A stretch of DNA of 64,000 bases from Cupriavidus sp. U2. Lineage in GTDB: Bacteria > Pseudomonadota > Gammaproteobacteria > Burkholderiales > Burkholderiaceae. Shown here in pieces: positions 43,437 to 53,057 of the stretch. Made by a program: the position numbers and the translations under genes. The notes under the pieces are model-generated. The model was not told where the DNA came from, ran no database searches, and saw only the letters and a program-made list of their open reading frames with translations. Numbering within the stretch: the first letter of the stretch is position 1; the number at the start of each line of letters is the position of its first letter. The stretch is taken from positions 345,383 through 409,382 of the forward strand of contig NZ_RCOG02000006.1 in assembly GCF_009663685.2 (NCBI RefSeq), given 5' to 3'.

Positions 43437-43822
43437 TTCTTTTTTCCCCGGTGGCAAACGCCTTTTTCCTCAAGACCGCTGCGTCGAGGCGCGGTCATTC
43501 TTTTGTATGTCATCACAGTGCCGGGCCGGATTGACTGCAAGCGCGTGAACTCGGCATTGTGTACGGCGATGATCCTGCAAAAACACGGTGCGGGAATATC
43601 CCGCAAAGGGAGGGGTGTGCTTGCCGTTTTCCGGCGCCCCGCTTGCGTTTCCGGCATCCGGGCACGCGGCAGTGGCCGCGGCGGATGACTGAAGTTCGCG
43701 AGATAGTAATGCCGTGACATGCGTATTTCAAACGATTCACGGCGAAGTTCGCGCGCCGCCATGGCGCAAATGCGACAACGTCCGGTCAAGGCGCCCGGGT
43801 CTTCACATTTCGGTCGCGCAAC
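43437..43822. other. Intergenic region between the luxR-type gene and mscS-type gene
   Basis: About 390 bp downstream of the MscS-type gene and upstream of the LuxR-type gene, both on the minus strand. It must hold the LuxR-type promoter, but I could not pick it out. Short open frames here show no coding signature. No repeats stood out. Confidence 0.5.
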
Positions 43823-46132
43823 TCAGGCTTTGCCTTTTGCCGAGGTGACTAATTCAGCGCCTGCGCCCGCTGCAGCCGTCAAGGCGGCTTCGCCGGTGGC
43901 GCCGTTGCCGCCGCCGTCGACCTGCACCGTCACATAGGGGGCGGCCATGCGAATGCCTTCCGCGTCGAAGTTGCGCTTGAGCCGCACATTGAAGGCGCGT
44001 GAGATCTCGGCCTGGGTCAGCGGGCGCGTCTTGAACTGCGCAAGCACCACCTGGCCGTTCTGATCGAAGCGGTCCAGGCCCAGGATATCCAGTCCGGACA
44101 ACAGGTTGCGGGAGTAGCGGTGGTCGCGGGCCACCTCGGCTCCGGTCTCGCGAATGATCTCCAGCGCGCGGTCGAAGTCGCTCTGGTACGCGATGGAAAC
44201 GCTGAATACCGCGAACGCGTAGTCGCGCGACAGGTTCTTGACCGCCTTGATCTGGCTATAGGGCAGCGTATGTAGCGCACCCTTGCCATCACGCAGCCGC
44301 AGCGTGCGGATCGTCATGCCTTCCACAACCCCGGCGTGGTCGGGCAGTTCGATGGAATCGCCAATGGCGATCGAATCCTCGATCACGATAAAGAGCCCCG
44401 TGATCAGATCCTGCACCAGGCTTTGGGCGCCAAAGCCGATGGCCAGGCCCACCACGCCGGCACCCGCCAGCAGCGGCGTGACGTTGACGCCCAGGTTGGC
44501 CAGCACCGCAATCATCGCTACCACCAGCAGGGCCACGAAGGACGCGTTGCGCACGAGCGGCAGGATGGTTTTGGCCCGCAGGCTGGGCTGGGCGGCGCGG
44601 TTGTTGGTGGGAGACAGCGACTGGGTGATTGCCGTATCGATCAGCAGCCAGACCAGCCAGGCCAGCAGCACCACGCCGATCACGCTGAGCACGGATCGCG
44701 TGATATGGCGCCCCAGCACGGTCGAGTCGGCGAGCATCATCAGCGACGTCCCCCAGATGCGCGCATTGAGCTCCAGGAATGCCAGCCAGATGATCACGCG
44801 CACCAGCGCCACTCCGAAGCGGCCAAAGCGCCGCAGGTAGGCCGAGCGCCGGCGGTCGCGCAGCCGCGGTGCCCGTACCGACGCCTTGGGCGAGCGTCCG
44901 GCCACCAGCGTGAGCAGCATGGCGCCCACGAACAGCGCCACGGTGATCACGGCCCGGCGCAGGAATTCGTCGGCACGCCCGGTGGCCATGATGGTCCCAA
45001 TGACCGACGCCGCCACCACCGCCAGCATGGGCAGGTACCAGGCCTGGCCGGCCATGCGCAGCAACTCCATCAGGGCCGGATGCTCCTGGCGGAATGCAAA
45101 CGGGCGGAAGGCGATCAGTTGCCCGATGGCCCGGCGGAACCGCACCGTGAAGACACCGATCAGCACGGCAGCCAGGATATTGGCGAAGGTACTGACCAGC
45201 GCGGACAGGTTCACGCCCAGCGCGGCAATGACCCTGGCGTCGGTATTGGCTTCGCCCAGCGCGGCCAGGGCGCCCGTGACGAACAGCAGGATCGGCGAAT
45301 GCCTGAGCAGGTCGCGCACTGCGTGGGAGCGGTGGCCCGACTGGAACAGCGCGAAGATGACCTGGCAGACCGCCGACATCAGCGCGCCGGCCACGATGGC
45401 ATAGGCCACCAGCACCGCCCCCATGCTTGCGGGCGTCCGGCCGAAGACCTTGTAGGCCAGCAGCACCGTCAGCGCGAAGGCCACGATCCATGGCCCGATC
45501 CGGCGCAGGAAATAGATGCCGACATCGACCCACGAAGGCACCACCGGCAACTGGGTGGAGCGTGCCGGACGCAGCCTGTTGCGGTGCAGCCGGCGCGACA
45601 GCTCGAACAGCAGCCAGCCCGTCAGCGCCCAGCCAGCCAGCACGATGCCGAATTCGCGCCACGATTCCAGGGCCGCCCGCGTATGGCCAATCGTGATTGC
45701 CTCGCGCATTTCCTCGCCGGCAAAGCGGATACGCCAGCGCCAGTATTGCCAGGGGCCACGATCGCGGTGCGGGGTGCTGTCGATGTCCTGCAACGCTTGC
45801 GCCACCGCGCCAATCAGTCCGGGAGCCGGGGCGCTCGCGGCCGCGGCCGGGGCAGAGGCATCCAGGCCCTGGCGCAGGGTCTGCAGCTGCGTGACCAGCG
45901 CGCGCCGTTCGGCATCGTTCTGCAGCGTGTCGATGACCTCGTCGAGCGACCTGGCCAGCGCCGCGCTGGCGGCCGGCGCCGACGCGGGCTTGTCGGCCGG
46001 GGCCTTGATGGCATCGAGCAGCGGCGAACCCGCGCCGAAGGCGGGGCTGCTCAGAAGCAGCATCAGCAGAAGGGCACGGAACCAGGCCACGGCCGGGGTC
46101 AGGGCGGTCAAAAGGGGGCGCGAGCTGTGCAT
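43823..46132 (-). CDS. Large MscS-family mechanosensitive ion channel
   Basis: About 769 residues. A signal-like segment (RALLLMLLLSSPAFGAG) is followed by a periplasmic region with a coiled-coil-like part (SLDEVIDTLQNDAERRALVTQLQTLRQGL). About ten to eleven membrane helices come next, then the MscS pore and beta domain: GVVGLAIGFGAQSLVQDLITG, IVIEDSIAIGDSIEL and the cytoplasmic vestibule. Channels of this type open under membrane tension and protect cells from osmotic downshock. The ATG at 46132 is chosen because the signal sequence follows; one at 46195 would add 21 residues. Neither has a strong ribosome site. It stands as a single gene. Confidence 0.88.
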   Translation of the reverse strand: MHSSRPLLTALTPAVAWFRALLLMLLLSSPAFGAGSPLLDAIKAPADKPASAPAASAALARSLDEVIDTLQNDAERRALVTQLQTLRQGLDASAPAAAASAPAPGLIGAVAQALQDIDSTPHRDRGPWQYWRWRIRFAGEEMREAITIGHTRAALESWREFGIVLAGWALTGWLLFELSRRLHRNRLRPARSTQLPVVPSWVDVGIYFLRRIGPWIVAFALTVLLAYKVFGRTPASMGAVLVAYAIVAGALMSAVCQVIFALFQSGHRSHAVRDLLRHSPILLFVTGALAALGEANTDARVIAALGVNLSALVSTFANILAAVLIGVFTVRFRRAIGQLIAFRPFAFRQEHPALMELLRMAGQAWYLPMLAVVAASVIGTIMATGRADEFLRRAVITVALFVGAMLLTLVAGRSPKASVRAPRLRDRRRSAYLRRFGRFGVALVRVIIWLAFLELNARIWGTSLMMLADSTVLGRHITRSVLSVIGVVLLAWLVWLLIDTAITQSLSPTNNRAAQPSLRAKTILPLVRNASFVALLVVAMIAVLANLGVNVTPLLAGAGVVGLAIGFGAQSLVQDLITGLFIVIEDSIAIGDSIELPDHAGVVEGMTIRTLRLRDGKGALHTLPYSQIKAVKNLSRDYAFAVFSVSIAYQSDFDRALEIIRETGAEVARDHRYSRNLLSGLDILGLDRFDQNGQVVLAQFKTRPLTQAEISRAFNVRLKRNFDAEGIRMAAPYVTVQVDGGGNGATGEAALTAAAGAGAELVTSAKGKA

Positions 46133-46430
46133 GTAAGGGACGCGGGCGGTAAGGGTCGCCGTCAGATGGCCAGCATGCGCGTCACTGTAGCGCATTGCAG
46201 CAGGCGGCCGGCCACGCGTCGGCCCGGCGGCGCTTCATGGCAAATTTCCTGAATTCAAAAAAACTGAATAACTTATCCGCGAATGCATCACTTTTAGCAT
46301 GAGCGACAGGCCTATAGTTCTGTTCATGGACGGCGCGCAACGCAACGCAGGCAGAAATAGCGACGGCATAGCGCACCCGGACCATTCATACAAACTGAAT
46401 AAATCTGCAAAATTTTTACGGAGAGAAATC

Positions 46431-46841
46431 ATGACCAAGACCACCGCCCTCAAGATCGCATCGACCCTGGTTCTGTCGCTGGCCGCCCTCGGCGCCGCTC
46501 AGGCAGAAACGGTATCGGCGGACAAGTATGGCTACACGTTCCGCACGACGGTTTCGGCCGACAAGTACGGTTATGAATTCCGCACGCACGACGTCTTCAC
46601 CGACGGCGCCCGTGTCGGCAAGCCCGATACGTTCACTGACGGCGCCCGCACGGTAGCCGGTCTGGACAAGGCAGGCGTTTCGGCTGCCCCCGGACGCACC
46701 GCCGACCCGTACCTGGACGGCGCCCGCAATGCCGACCCGTACACCAACGGCGCGCGCTTCGTCGACGGCCTCGATAACGTGGGAGTCTCCGCTGCCCCGG
46801 CCCGCACCTTCGATCCGTACCTCGACGGCGCGCGTGCATGA
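46431..46841 (+). CDS. Small secreted protein built of D-G-A-R repeats
   Basis: A 136-residue protein with a signal peptide ending AQA (residue 24). The mature part is made of short repeats: SADKYGYxFRT twice, then F/Y-T/L/N-D/N-G-A-R hexamers six times, and two copies of GLD-x2-GVSAAP-x-RT-x-DPYLDGAR. It resembles small secreted proteins of Burkholderiales that carry TDGAR-type repeats, some of which are annotated as copper-resistance CopQ-like; I am not certain of that link. The ATG is preceded by cggagag. The region upstream is unusually AT-rich for this genome, and a very strong terminator follows, so expression may be high. Confidence 0.75.
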   Translation: MTKTTALKIASTLVLSLAALGAAQAETVSADKYGYTFRTTVSADKYGYEFRTHDVFTDGARVGKPDTFTDGARTVAGLDKAGVSAAPGRTADPYLDGARNADPYTNGARFVDGLDNVGVSAAPARTFDPYLDGARA

Positions 46842-46862
46842 TGGCTGTTACCCGAAACGAAC

Positions 46863-46893
46863 AAGGCGTTACGTAACCCGTAACGCCTTTTTT
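46863..46893 (+). terminator. Strong Rho-independent terminator after the DGAR-repeat gene
   Basis: Perfect 11-bp arms aaggcgttacg / cgtaacgcctt with loop taacc, followed by a run of T residues. It lies 21 bp after the stop codon. Confidence 0.9.
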
Positions 46894-47118
46894 GTTTGTG
46901 GAACGTCGGGCGGAAGCCGCTGCGAGGGGCCGCAAACGCCCGTCTGAAGTGGGGTAACGATTCCAGGAACGCCCGTGCGGCGCGGCCTGGCGGGGCGCCG
47001 ATTGAAACGCGGGTATGGAAACCGCGCCGGCCCGGCAATATTGGCATGTCGTTTGCAGATCCTGGCCGGACAACACGATTTGAAACGCAGTGCCAGACTT
47101 GCCGACCGGGAGACCATC

Positions 47119-47412
47119 ATGTTCCAGACCGTTGCCGCCCACCCCAATGCCGTGATCGTGCGCGATGCCGCCATCGTCGCCGCCATCGTCGCCGCCATCG
47201 ATGCCGCCATGCTGAGCCGCCGCGACGAATACAGCGGTCAGCCGATGGCATGGAAGATGTTCTGCGAAGCCTCGCACGTGGCCACGCTGAACGACGTGCT
47301 GCGTTCCGCCTTTATCGAACGCGTGGCCAACGAGCGCGGCGCCGATGTGGCGCTGCGCCTGAAGGCCAAGGCCGAGTCGATCCGGGCGGAGGTGATCGCG
47401 CGCCTGATGTAG
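47119..47412 (+). CDS. Small hypothetical protein
   Basis: A 97-residue protein with no recognised family. The start at 47119 is chosen for the gggaga site upstream. Residues 13-28 contain an Ala/Ile repeat (AAIVAAIVAAIDAAM) encoded by a near-perfect tandem repeat of gccgccatcgtc. The rest is a plausible helical protein (LNDVLRSAFIERVANERG, ending AEVIARLM). It has no signal peptide. It lies between a strong terminator and the convergent lipoprotein hydrolase, so it is probably a single gene. Coding status is likely but not certain. Confidence 0.6.
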   Translation: MFQTVAAHPNAVIVRDAAIVAAIVAAIDAAMLSRRDEYSGQPMAWKMFCEASHVATLNDVLRSAFIERVANERGADVALRLKAKAESIRAEVIARLM

Positions 47413-47438
47413 GCACCGCCACCGCCGCCCGATCCGCC

Positions 47439-49607
47439 TTACGGCAACACCGGGTTCGCCACCGCGCGGGCGATGATCGCGTCGGCATCGCGTTGCAGCA
47501 GGAAGCGTTGCGCCACCAGATCGTTGGCCGCAGCGGTCACCGCGGCCACATAGCCGGCCTGATTGGTATAGAGCGACTCCAGCGACGGGCGCCCATCGCC
47601 GGCGGCGATGCGTGCGGCTTCGGTCTTGTGGAACGGAATGAACGATCCGGTCAGGTTGGACAGGTCGACAATGCCCGCCGTGGCCACGTAGTTGAACTCC
47701 AGGCTCGTGCCGATCGGTGCGCGGGCTTCCACGCTATGGATGCCTGCACGCGGAATGCCGGTGGACGGGTCGGTCTGCGGCACCAGGATCGCGTAGTCGC
47801 GGTTCAGGTAGGCGGGCGGCAGGATCGTGGCGATGCCCGATTCATCCTCGCGCCGGTACTGCGGCCCGAAGTCCAGCAGCGGATAGCCGTTGTAGCGCGC
47901 CAGGTACTGGAAGTCTGGAATCGTCGTCGATACGCCAGATACCGGCCAGCTTGTGCCCTTCATTGCCGGCAGCGTCAGGCTGGCGGGACGCACCAGCGTG
48001 CCGTCGGCCAGTGCCGGCACCTGGCTTGCCGGCGGCGTCGTGCCCTTGACCACCCAGTCCTCCAGGTCGATGAACAGCGCGCGGAACGTGTCGTTGTGGT
48101 GGATCACCGTGCCAGCCGGATAGACATTGCGCGTGGGGGCGAACGCGATGCTGCTGGCACCCCCCGCGCCGCCGTGCTGGGTGCCCGTGTAGTAATAGAT
48201 GCGGACGTTGTCGGGCTGCTTCAGGTCACGGAAGCCGTTGGCATCGGTCAGCACCGGCGAGCCCTGCAGCTGCCAGAACTCCGTGCCCGACAAGCCGAGG
48301 AAGAACTTCGGGCAGGTGTTGCTGGCCGAGCATCGTGCCATCACACCGCCGGTCTTGCCGGAGACGTCGTCCACGTAGTTGGCATCGAGCCCGCGCGGCG
48401 CGGTCTGGCCGAATGCCGTGTGGTCGGTGCGCAGGCCGCCGCCGCCGCCCGGCACCGCAAAGCGCGTGTTGATGTTGGTCTGCCGCGCGGCCACATGGGC
48501 GTAGATGCCGTCGAACACCTTCGAGCCGTCCAGCGCCTGGTTGAAGCCCAGGTGCAGGAACGTCTTCATGGCATTGCCCGACTGCGACGTGCCTTGTCCG
48601 ATGGCGTACCGGATGCGGCCGGCCAGCGGATTCGGCGTGCCGGTGCTATCCACGGTCCTGGTGCGGAAGAAGCTGACCGTATCGCGCAGGGCGGCCAAGC
48701 CCACGCCCATGACCTTGGGGTCCTTGGCCACGTAGACCAGTTCGTACAGGTATTGCGGATCGAAGCCGCCCCGCAGGCAGACGTTGGCGGGGTCGGCGGT
48801 GCCCGGGAACGGGTTGCCCGCATCGCACTTGGCGAATTTCCAGTCGCTGGCCGGGATGGCCACGCGTGGATCGGTCTCGTTGATGCGCCGGGTCAGCGAA
48901 TAGCCGGGCTGCGTGTTGTCGAGGCTGGCGGGGGCGTAGGGCAGCATCGTGCCGTTGAACACGCCGCCCGGCAGCGACATCATCGGCGTGGCAGCGGTGG
49001 GGACCAGTTCCGAGCGATAGGTGCCGGTGATCGACGTGCCGTCGGCATTCTTCGCCACGGGTACCGTCACGGTCAGGCGCGCCGCGGTGGACTTGGGTAC
49101 GTCGCCCTGCCAGGCCGAATAGAGCAGCACGTAGCCGCGCTCCAGGTACACCGCGTCGCTGGGCGAGGCGGTCGGGTTGGGCATCGTCAGGATGTTGCCG
49201 CGGTTCGGCGCGTCGTAACGCAGCACGCCGCTGGCCTTGCTCATGTCCTTCGGCTTGAGCATGACGAAGTCAGCCGAGTATTCGACCATGCCGTTGGCGT
49301 TGACCGGTGCCAGCGCCAGGTCCTGGATGACCGCGTTTCTGGGGTCCTTCGGATCGACTTCGCCGCTCACGGTGCCGGTGACCTGCTCGTACTGCCCCAC
49401 GCTGCCGTAGGTGCCGGCGAAATCCTGCGTGCCGGTGATCTTCAGCGTCACGCCCGGCGTGCGGGCGGCCGGTGTACTGGTGCCGGCAGAGCTGCCGCCA
49501 TTGCCGCCATTGCCACTGTCGTCGCTGCCGCCGCAGCCCCCCAGCAGCGTTACCGTTGCCGCAAGGGCGAGCGCCGCCGCGTGCCGCCCATGTGCACGTG
49601 CATCCAT
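47439..49607 (-). CDS. Large lipoprotein alpha/beta hydrolase-domain protein
   Basis: A 722-residue protein. A lipoprotein signal is clear: VTLLGGC with Cys25, followed by a Gly/Ser/Asn linker. The body has an alpha/beta hydrolase-like nucleophile region GQGTSQSGNAMKTFLHLGFNQ with Ser343 as probable nucleophile. The segment VFDGIYAHVAAR and the later HHNDTFRALF follow. The pattern matches the uncharacterised alpha/beta hydrolase domain group typified by PF20091. The exact substrate is unknown, and a surface-exposed esterase is plausible. The ATG at 49607 has a gaggagac site. It is a single gene, divergent from the LysE exporter. Confidence 0.8.
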   Translation of the reverse strand: MDARAHGRHAAALALAATVTLLGGCGGSDDSGNGGNGGSSAGTSTPAARTPGVTLKITGTQDFAGTYGSVGQYEQVTGTVSGEVDPKDPRNAVIQDLALAPVNANGMVEYSADFVMLKPKDMSKASGVLRYDAPNRGNILTMPNPTASPSDAVYLERGYVLLYSAWQGDVPKSTAARLTVTVPVAKNADGTSITGTYRSELVPTAATPMMSLPGGVFNGTMLPYAPASLDNTQPGYSLTRRINETDPRVAIPASDWKFAKCDAGNPFPGTADPANVCLRGGFDPQYLYELVYVAKDPKVMGVGLAALRDTVSFFRTRTVDSTGTPNPLAGRIRYAIGQGTSQSGNAMKTFLHLGFNQALDGSKVFDGIYAHVAARQTNINTRFAVPGGGGGLRTDHTAFGQTAPRGLDANYVDDVSGKTGGVMARCSASNTCPKFFLGLSGTEFWQLQGSPVLTDANGFRDLKQPDNVRIYYYTGTQHGGAGGASSIAFAPTRNVYPAGTVIHHNDTFRALFIDLEDWVVKGTTPPASQVPALADGTLVRPASLTLPAMKGTSWPVSGVSTTIPDFQYLARYNGYPLLDFGPQYRREDESGIATILPPAYLNRDYAILVPQTDPSTGIPRAGIHSVEARAPIGTSLEFNYVATAGIVDLSNLTGSFIPFHKTEAARIAAGDGRPSLESLYTNQAGYVAAVTAAANDLVAQRFLLQRDADAIIARAVANPVLP

Positions 49608-49799
49608 CGATGTCTCCTCGTCTTTGTTTTCGAATGGCCGTCCCGTCCTGCGCGGGAGGGCGACTCGAATATAGGCCGGCAGCATTGTGCTGATAAATTG
49701 ATTGTTTGAATGGATTGATCGATCCAGTCGAAAAGCGGTGGCTCGCCCGCCGTGCGGCCATCGGCTACCATGGCGTCTCACATATTGCGGAGCGCCCGC

Positions 49800-50426
49800 A
49801 TGCCACCGTTAGAAACGCTGCTGCCTTTCCTGGGGATCGCCGTGCTGCTCAGCCTGGCGCCCGGCCCCGACAATATCTTCGTCCTGTTGCAATCGGCGAT
49901 GCACGGCACGCGCGCCGGGCTGACCGTGGTGCTGGGTCTGTGTACGGGGTTGCTGGTGCATACGGCCGTGGTGGCCGTGGGCCTGGCCGCGCTGCTGGCG
50001 GCATCGGTGGTGGCGTTCACCGTGCTGAAGATCGTTGGCGCGCTCTATCTGGTCTATCTGGCTTGGCAGGCCTTTCGTGCGCCGGTGGGCGACATCGGCA
50101 AGGACGCCGCCGCCGCGCGCCCGGTCAGGAACATGTATCTGCGCGGCGTGGTCATGAACCTGACCAATCCCAAGGTGGTGATCTTTTTCCTGGCGTTCCT
50201 GCCGCAGTTCGTCAACGCAAAACAGGGGCATGTGGCCCTGCAGATCATGGTGCTGGGCTTTGCCTTCATCGCGGCCACGCTGCTGGTGTTTGGATCCATC
50301 GCGTGGTTCTCGGGCCTGTTCGGTCGCGTGCTGATGCGTTCGGCGCGGGTGCAGCGCGCCGTCAACTGGTTTGCGGGAACGGTATTCCTGGCGTTGGCTG
50401 GCAAGCTGGCGCTGTCGCAACGCTGA
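49800..50426 (+). CDS. LysE/RhtB family amino acid exporter
   Basis: A 208-residue inner-membrane protein with six likely membrane segments. LysE-family features are present: the N-terminal LSLAPGPDNIFVLLQSAMHG, the GLCTGLLVHTAVVAVGLAALL helix and NPKVVIFFLAFLPQFV. Such proteins export amino acids or related metabolites in exchange for protons. The ATG at 49800 is preceded by gcggag; an upstream frame extension of 16 residues looks non-coding. It is divergent from the lipoprotein hydrolase and converges with the histidine phosphatase gene. Confidence 0.9.
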   Translation: MPPLETLLPFLGIAVLLSLAPGPDNIFVLLQSAMHGTRAGLTVVLGLCTGLLVHTAVVAVGLAALLAASVVAFTVLKIVGALYLVYLAWQAFRAPVGDIGKDAAAARPVRNMYLRGVVMNLTNPKVVIFFLAFLPQFVNAKQGHVALQIMVLGFAFIAATLLVFGSIAWFSGLFGRVLMRSARVQRAVNWFAGTVFLALAGKLALSQR

Positions 50427-50437
50427 CGCGGTGCCGG

Positions 50438-51112
50438 TCAGGCGAACGTGATGGCGCGGCGCCGCTCGGGGTGTTCCAGATGCGGCACGTTGTTGAAGCT
50501 CAGCAGGCGCTGCGTGCCGCGCCCGACGATCAGTTCGCAGAAGCCGGTGTTGCGGAACTGCAGGTTCAGTTCGATGGCGGTCTGCGTGGGTGCGCCGAGC
50601 AGGTCGGCGATGGCCCGGCCAATGGCGCCCCCGGAGCTGACCACCAGTAGCGCATCCTCGCGCGCCGCGCCTTCCGTGGCCGTCGACAGCGCGGCCTGCA
50701 TGCGCGCCCCGAACGCTTCCCAGCTTTCGGGCATGCCGGTCAGTTGGTCCTGCGTCCAGGCCGCGAATGCCGCGCGGAACGTGCGCCAGTAATCCTGGTA
50801 GTCGCCGTTCTGGTGGGCCCGGTGATCGGCGCCCTTGGTGAAGCTGCGGTAGAGCGATTCGCCGTCGTATTCGTTCAGGCCCGTGTGTGTGTCCACGGTC
50901 GTCCCGGCGGCGCCCATGCCGTTCAGGATTTCGGCGGCGGTGTCCTGCTGGCGCACCAGCGATCCGGCCACCACGCGCTTGAACGTGATATCCCGCCCCT
51001 TGAAATATTCGCCAAGCCAGCGCGCCTGCTGGCGGCCGACGTCCGACAGGCAATCGTAGTTGGCGGCGCCAAACGAGGCTTGGCCGTGACGGACCAGGAA
51101 GAGCGTGGCCAT
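50438..51112 (-). CDS. Histidine phosphatase superfamily protein with altered active site
   Basis: A 224-residue protein of the phosphoglycerate mutase/histidine phosphatase clan. The N-terminal motif LVRHGQAS has the phosphoacceptor His9. The acidic GLNEYDGESLY region is normal for the family. The second catalytic His, usually in VSHGG, is replaced: the sequence reads LLVVSSGGAIG, with Ser160 in its place. Related phosphatases with this change may have weak or different activity. The gene stands alone, convergent with the LysE gene. Confidence 0.85.
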   Translation of the reverse strand: MATLFLVRHGQASFGAANYDCLSDVGRQQARWLGEYFKGRDITFKRVVAGSLVRQQDTAAEILNGMGAAGTTVDTHTGLNEYDGESLYRSFTKGADHRAHQNGDYQDYWRTFRAAFAAWTQDQLTGMPESWEAFGARMQAALSTATEGAAREDALLVVSSGGAIGRAIADLLGAPTQTAIELNLQFRNTGFCELIVGRGTQRLLSFNNVPHLEHPERRRAITFA

Positions 51113-51256
51113 GATGTGGGCATCTGCAAAGAGGATATGGCGCGATTCTAGTCGCGCGATGCCGGCGGGCCCAGCATGACCCGCAGGAATTCATGACGGC
51201 CATGGTTTCGCTGCATGCCGCGCACCGGCGGCATGCAGCAGGCAAAGGGCGCGAAG

Positions 51257-52255
51257 TCAGTCGAGCGTCACGCCGGTATCGGCGGTCAGCTTCAGCACCA
51301 CCGGCAGATACGCCTTGTAGGCGCGTTCGGCCTCGCCCGGCGTGTTGCCAATCGGCTCGGCGCCCATTTCGTCGATCTTTGCCTGCATCTCGGGCGTCTT
51401 GACCAGCGACGCCACTTCGCGGCCCAGCCGCTCGACGATGGCCTCAGGTGTCTTGGCCGGCGCCAGCAGGGTAGTCGGGCCGACGATCTTGTAGGCCGCA
51501 TCGCCATAGCCGGCCTCGGCGAACGTCGGCACGTCGGGCAAGGCCCGGGCGCGCGTGGTGCCGGCCACGGCCAGCGGCCGCAGCTTGCCGGTGGCGATGT
51601 GCTGGCGCAGCGTAGTGACCGAACCGATCGTCACGTTGACCTGGCCGGCCAGCAGGTCGGTCACCATCGGCCCTTCGCCGCGATACGGCACATGCAGGAT
51701 GTCAACGCCGTAGGTCTTGTCCATGTAGGCCTGGATGGTGTGGGGCTGCGTGCCCGGCCCCCACGATCCCATGCGCAGCTTGCCCGGCTCTTTCTTCGCG
51801 TAGGTGATCAGCTCGTTGACGGTCTTGACCGGCACGCCGCTGTTGACCGCCAGCACCGTGCGGGCCATCGCCACGTCCGAGACCGGGCGCAGGTCGGTGC
51901 GCGGGTCGTAGGGCAGCTTCTTGTAGAGCGCCAGGTTGGCGGTGATCGGCCCCGGAATGGTCATCAGCAGCGTATAGCCGTCGGGCGCCGCCTTGGCGAC
52001 GAAATCGGTGCCGATAATGCCGCCCGCGCCGCTCTTGTTTTCCACCACCACCGGCTGGCCCAGCCGTTTGGACAGCCCGTCGGCCAGCTGGCGCGCCAGC
52101 GTGTCGGTCAGGCCGCCGGCCGGGTAGGGCACCACCAGGCGGACCGGCTTGGTCGGATAGTCGCCCTGCGCAAGCGCGGCCAGCGGCAGCAACGACATCG
52201 CCGCGCAGGCGACGCGAGCCGCCCACCGCCGGCGCGGCAGCGTGGTTTGCTTCAT
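51257..52255 (-). CDS. Bug/TctC-family periplasmic substrate-binding protein
   Basis: A 332-residue protein with a signal peptide ending LAQ (about residue 30). Bug motifs follow: VVPYPAGGLTDTLARQLADGL, VVVENKSGAGGIIGTDFVAK, PDGYTLLMT and VPYRGEGPMVTDLLAGQ. The ATG at 52255 has an agaggagac site. The TetR gene upstream on the same strand (stop at 52374) is a possible regulator. No enzyme gene is directly attached, so the ligand cannot be guessed. Confidence 0.9.
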   Translation of the reverse strand: MKQTTLPRRRWAARVACAAMSLLPLAALAQGDYPTKPVRLVVPYPAGGLTDTLARQLADGLSKRLGQPVVVENKSGAGGIIGTDFVAKAAPDGYTLLMTIPGPITANLALYKKLPYDPRTDLRPVSDVAMARTVLAVNSGVPVKTVNELITYAKKEPGKLRMGSWGPGTQPHTIQAYMDKTYGVDILHVPYRGEGPMVTDLLAGQVNVTIGSVTTLRQHIATGKLRPLAVAGTTRARALPDVPTFAEAGYGDAAYKIVGPTTLLAPAKTPEAIVERLGREVASLVKTPEMQAKIDEMGAEPIGNTPGEAERAYKAYLPVVLKLTADTGVTLD

Positions 52256-52373
52256 GGTGTGTCTCCTCTTTTTGTGCCCGGTCTGCTTCCCAGACATGCC
52301 GCTATGGTTGCGGCTGATGCGGGCGGTTGGACGGATGAAGCGAGGGAAAGCGGTGCGGGGGTGGCCCGGCCCG

Positions 52374-53057
52374 TCAGGCTTCGATGCCCAGGTAGCGGCC
52401 CACCATGCGCGCCATTTCGCCGGGCAGGCGCTCGTCATCGAGTTGCAGCGGCCCCGGATTGTTCAGCACGGCATTGACGAGCATCCCGAACACCATCTGC
52501 ATGGCAAACCGCACGCGCAGCTCGGCTTCGTCCGCCGGTCCGGACAGACGCGGCACCAGCAGGATCACGAGCCGCTCGATCAGCGCCTGCCCGTTCTTTT
52601 GGTGCGGCAGCCACTGCTCGGGATGCGTGGTTGCGTGCTTGAGCGATGCGCGAATCACGCCACGGTTATTGCGGCAGCCATTGACCATGAAGCGCATGGT
52701 CTTGTCGAGAATCTGGGCCGCCGGGGCTTCCTGCCAGCGATGCTCGGCCATGTAGCGCGCCACCGACGCATCGGATTCCTCCATCACCGACGCGCGCAGC
52801 GCATCGAAGAACGCCATCTTGTCGCGGAACCGGCCGTAGAACGCACCCACCGACACCTGACAGGCGGCTGCGATCTGCGCGACCGACACGGCCGCGAAGT
52901 CGCGTTCGGCCAGCAACTGGCGCCCCGCTGTCAGCAGGGCCTGCTCGGTCTCCCGCGCCCGGCGCTGGCGCGGCGGTTGCAGGATCGACGACGTATCGAC
53001 CTGGGGAAAGGCCGATACGGAAGTGGCGGTTTCGTTACTTGGGGAAGTGGCTTGCAT
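52374..53057 (-). CDS. TetR-family transcriptional regulator
   Basis: A 227-residue regulator. After a Ser/Thr-rich N-terminal tail of about 35 residues comes the helix-turn-helix (ERDFAAVSVAQIAAACQVSVGAFYGRFRDKMAFF), then an all-helical ligand domain. I chose the ATG at 53057; a GTG at 53096 would add 13 residues. Upstream are three attcgg copies within 30 bp that could be operator half sites. It is divergent from the IclR gene, and its own target may be the downstream Bug gene. Confidence 0.87.
   Translation of the reverse strand: MQATSPSNETATSVSAFPQVDTSSILQPPRQRRARETEQALLTAGRQLLAERDFAAVSVAQIAAACQVSVGAFYGRFRDKMAFFDALRASVMEESDASVARYMAEHRWQEAPAAQILDKTMRFMVNGCRNNRGVIRASLKHATTHPEQWLPHQKNGQALIERLVILLVPRLSGPADEAELRVRFAMQMVFGMLVNAVLNNPGPLQLDDERLPGEMARMVGRYLGIEA

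Noticed and set aside
46896..49709. 937-codon forward frame opposite the lipoprotein hydrolase
   Set aside because: It is the antisense of a clear lipoprotein gene and is dominated by Arg, Gly and His.
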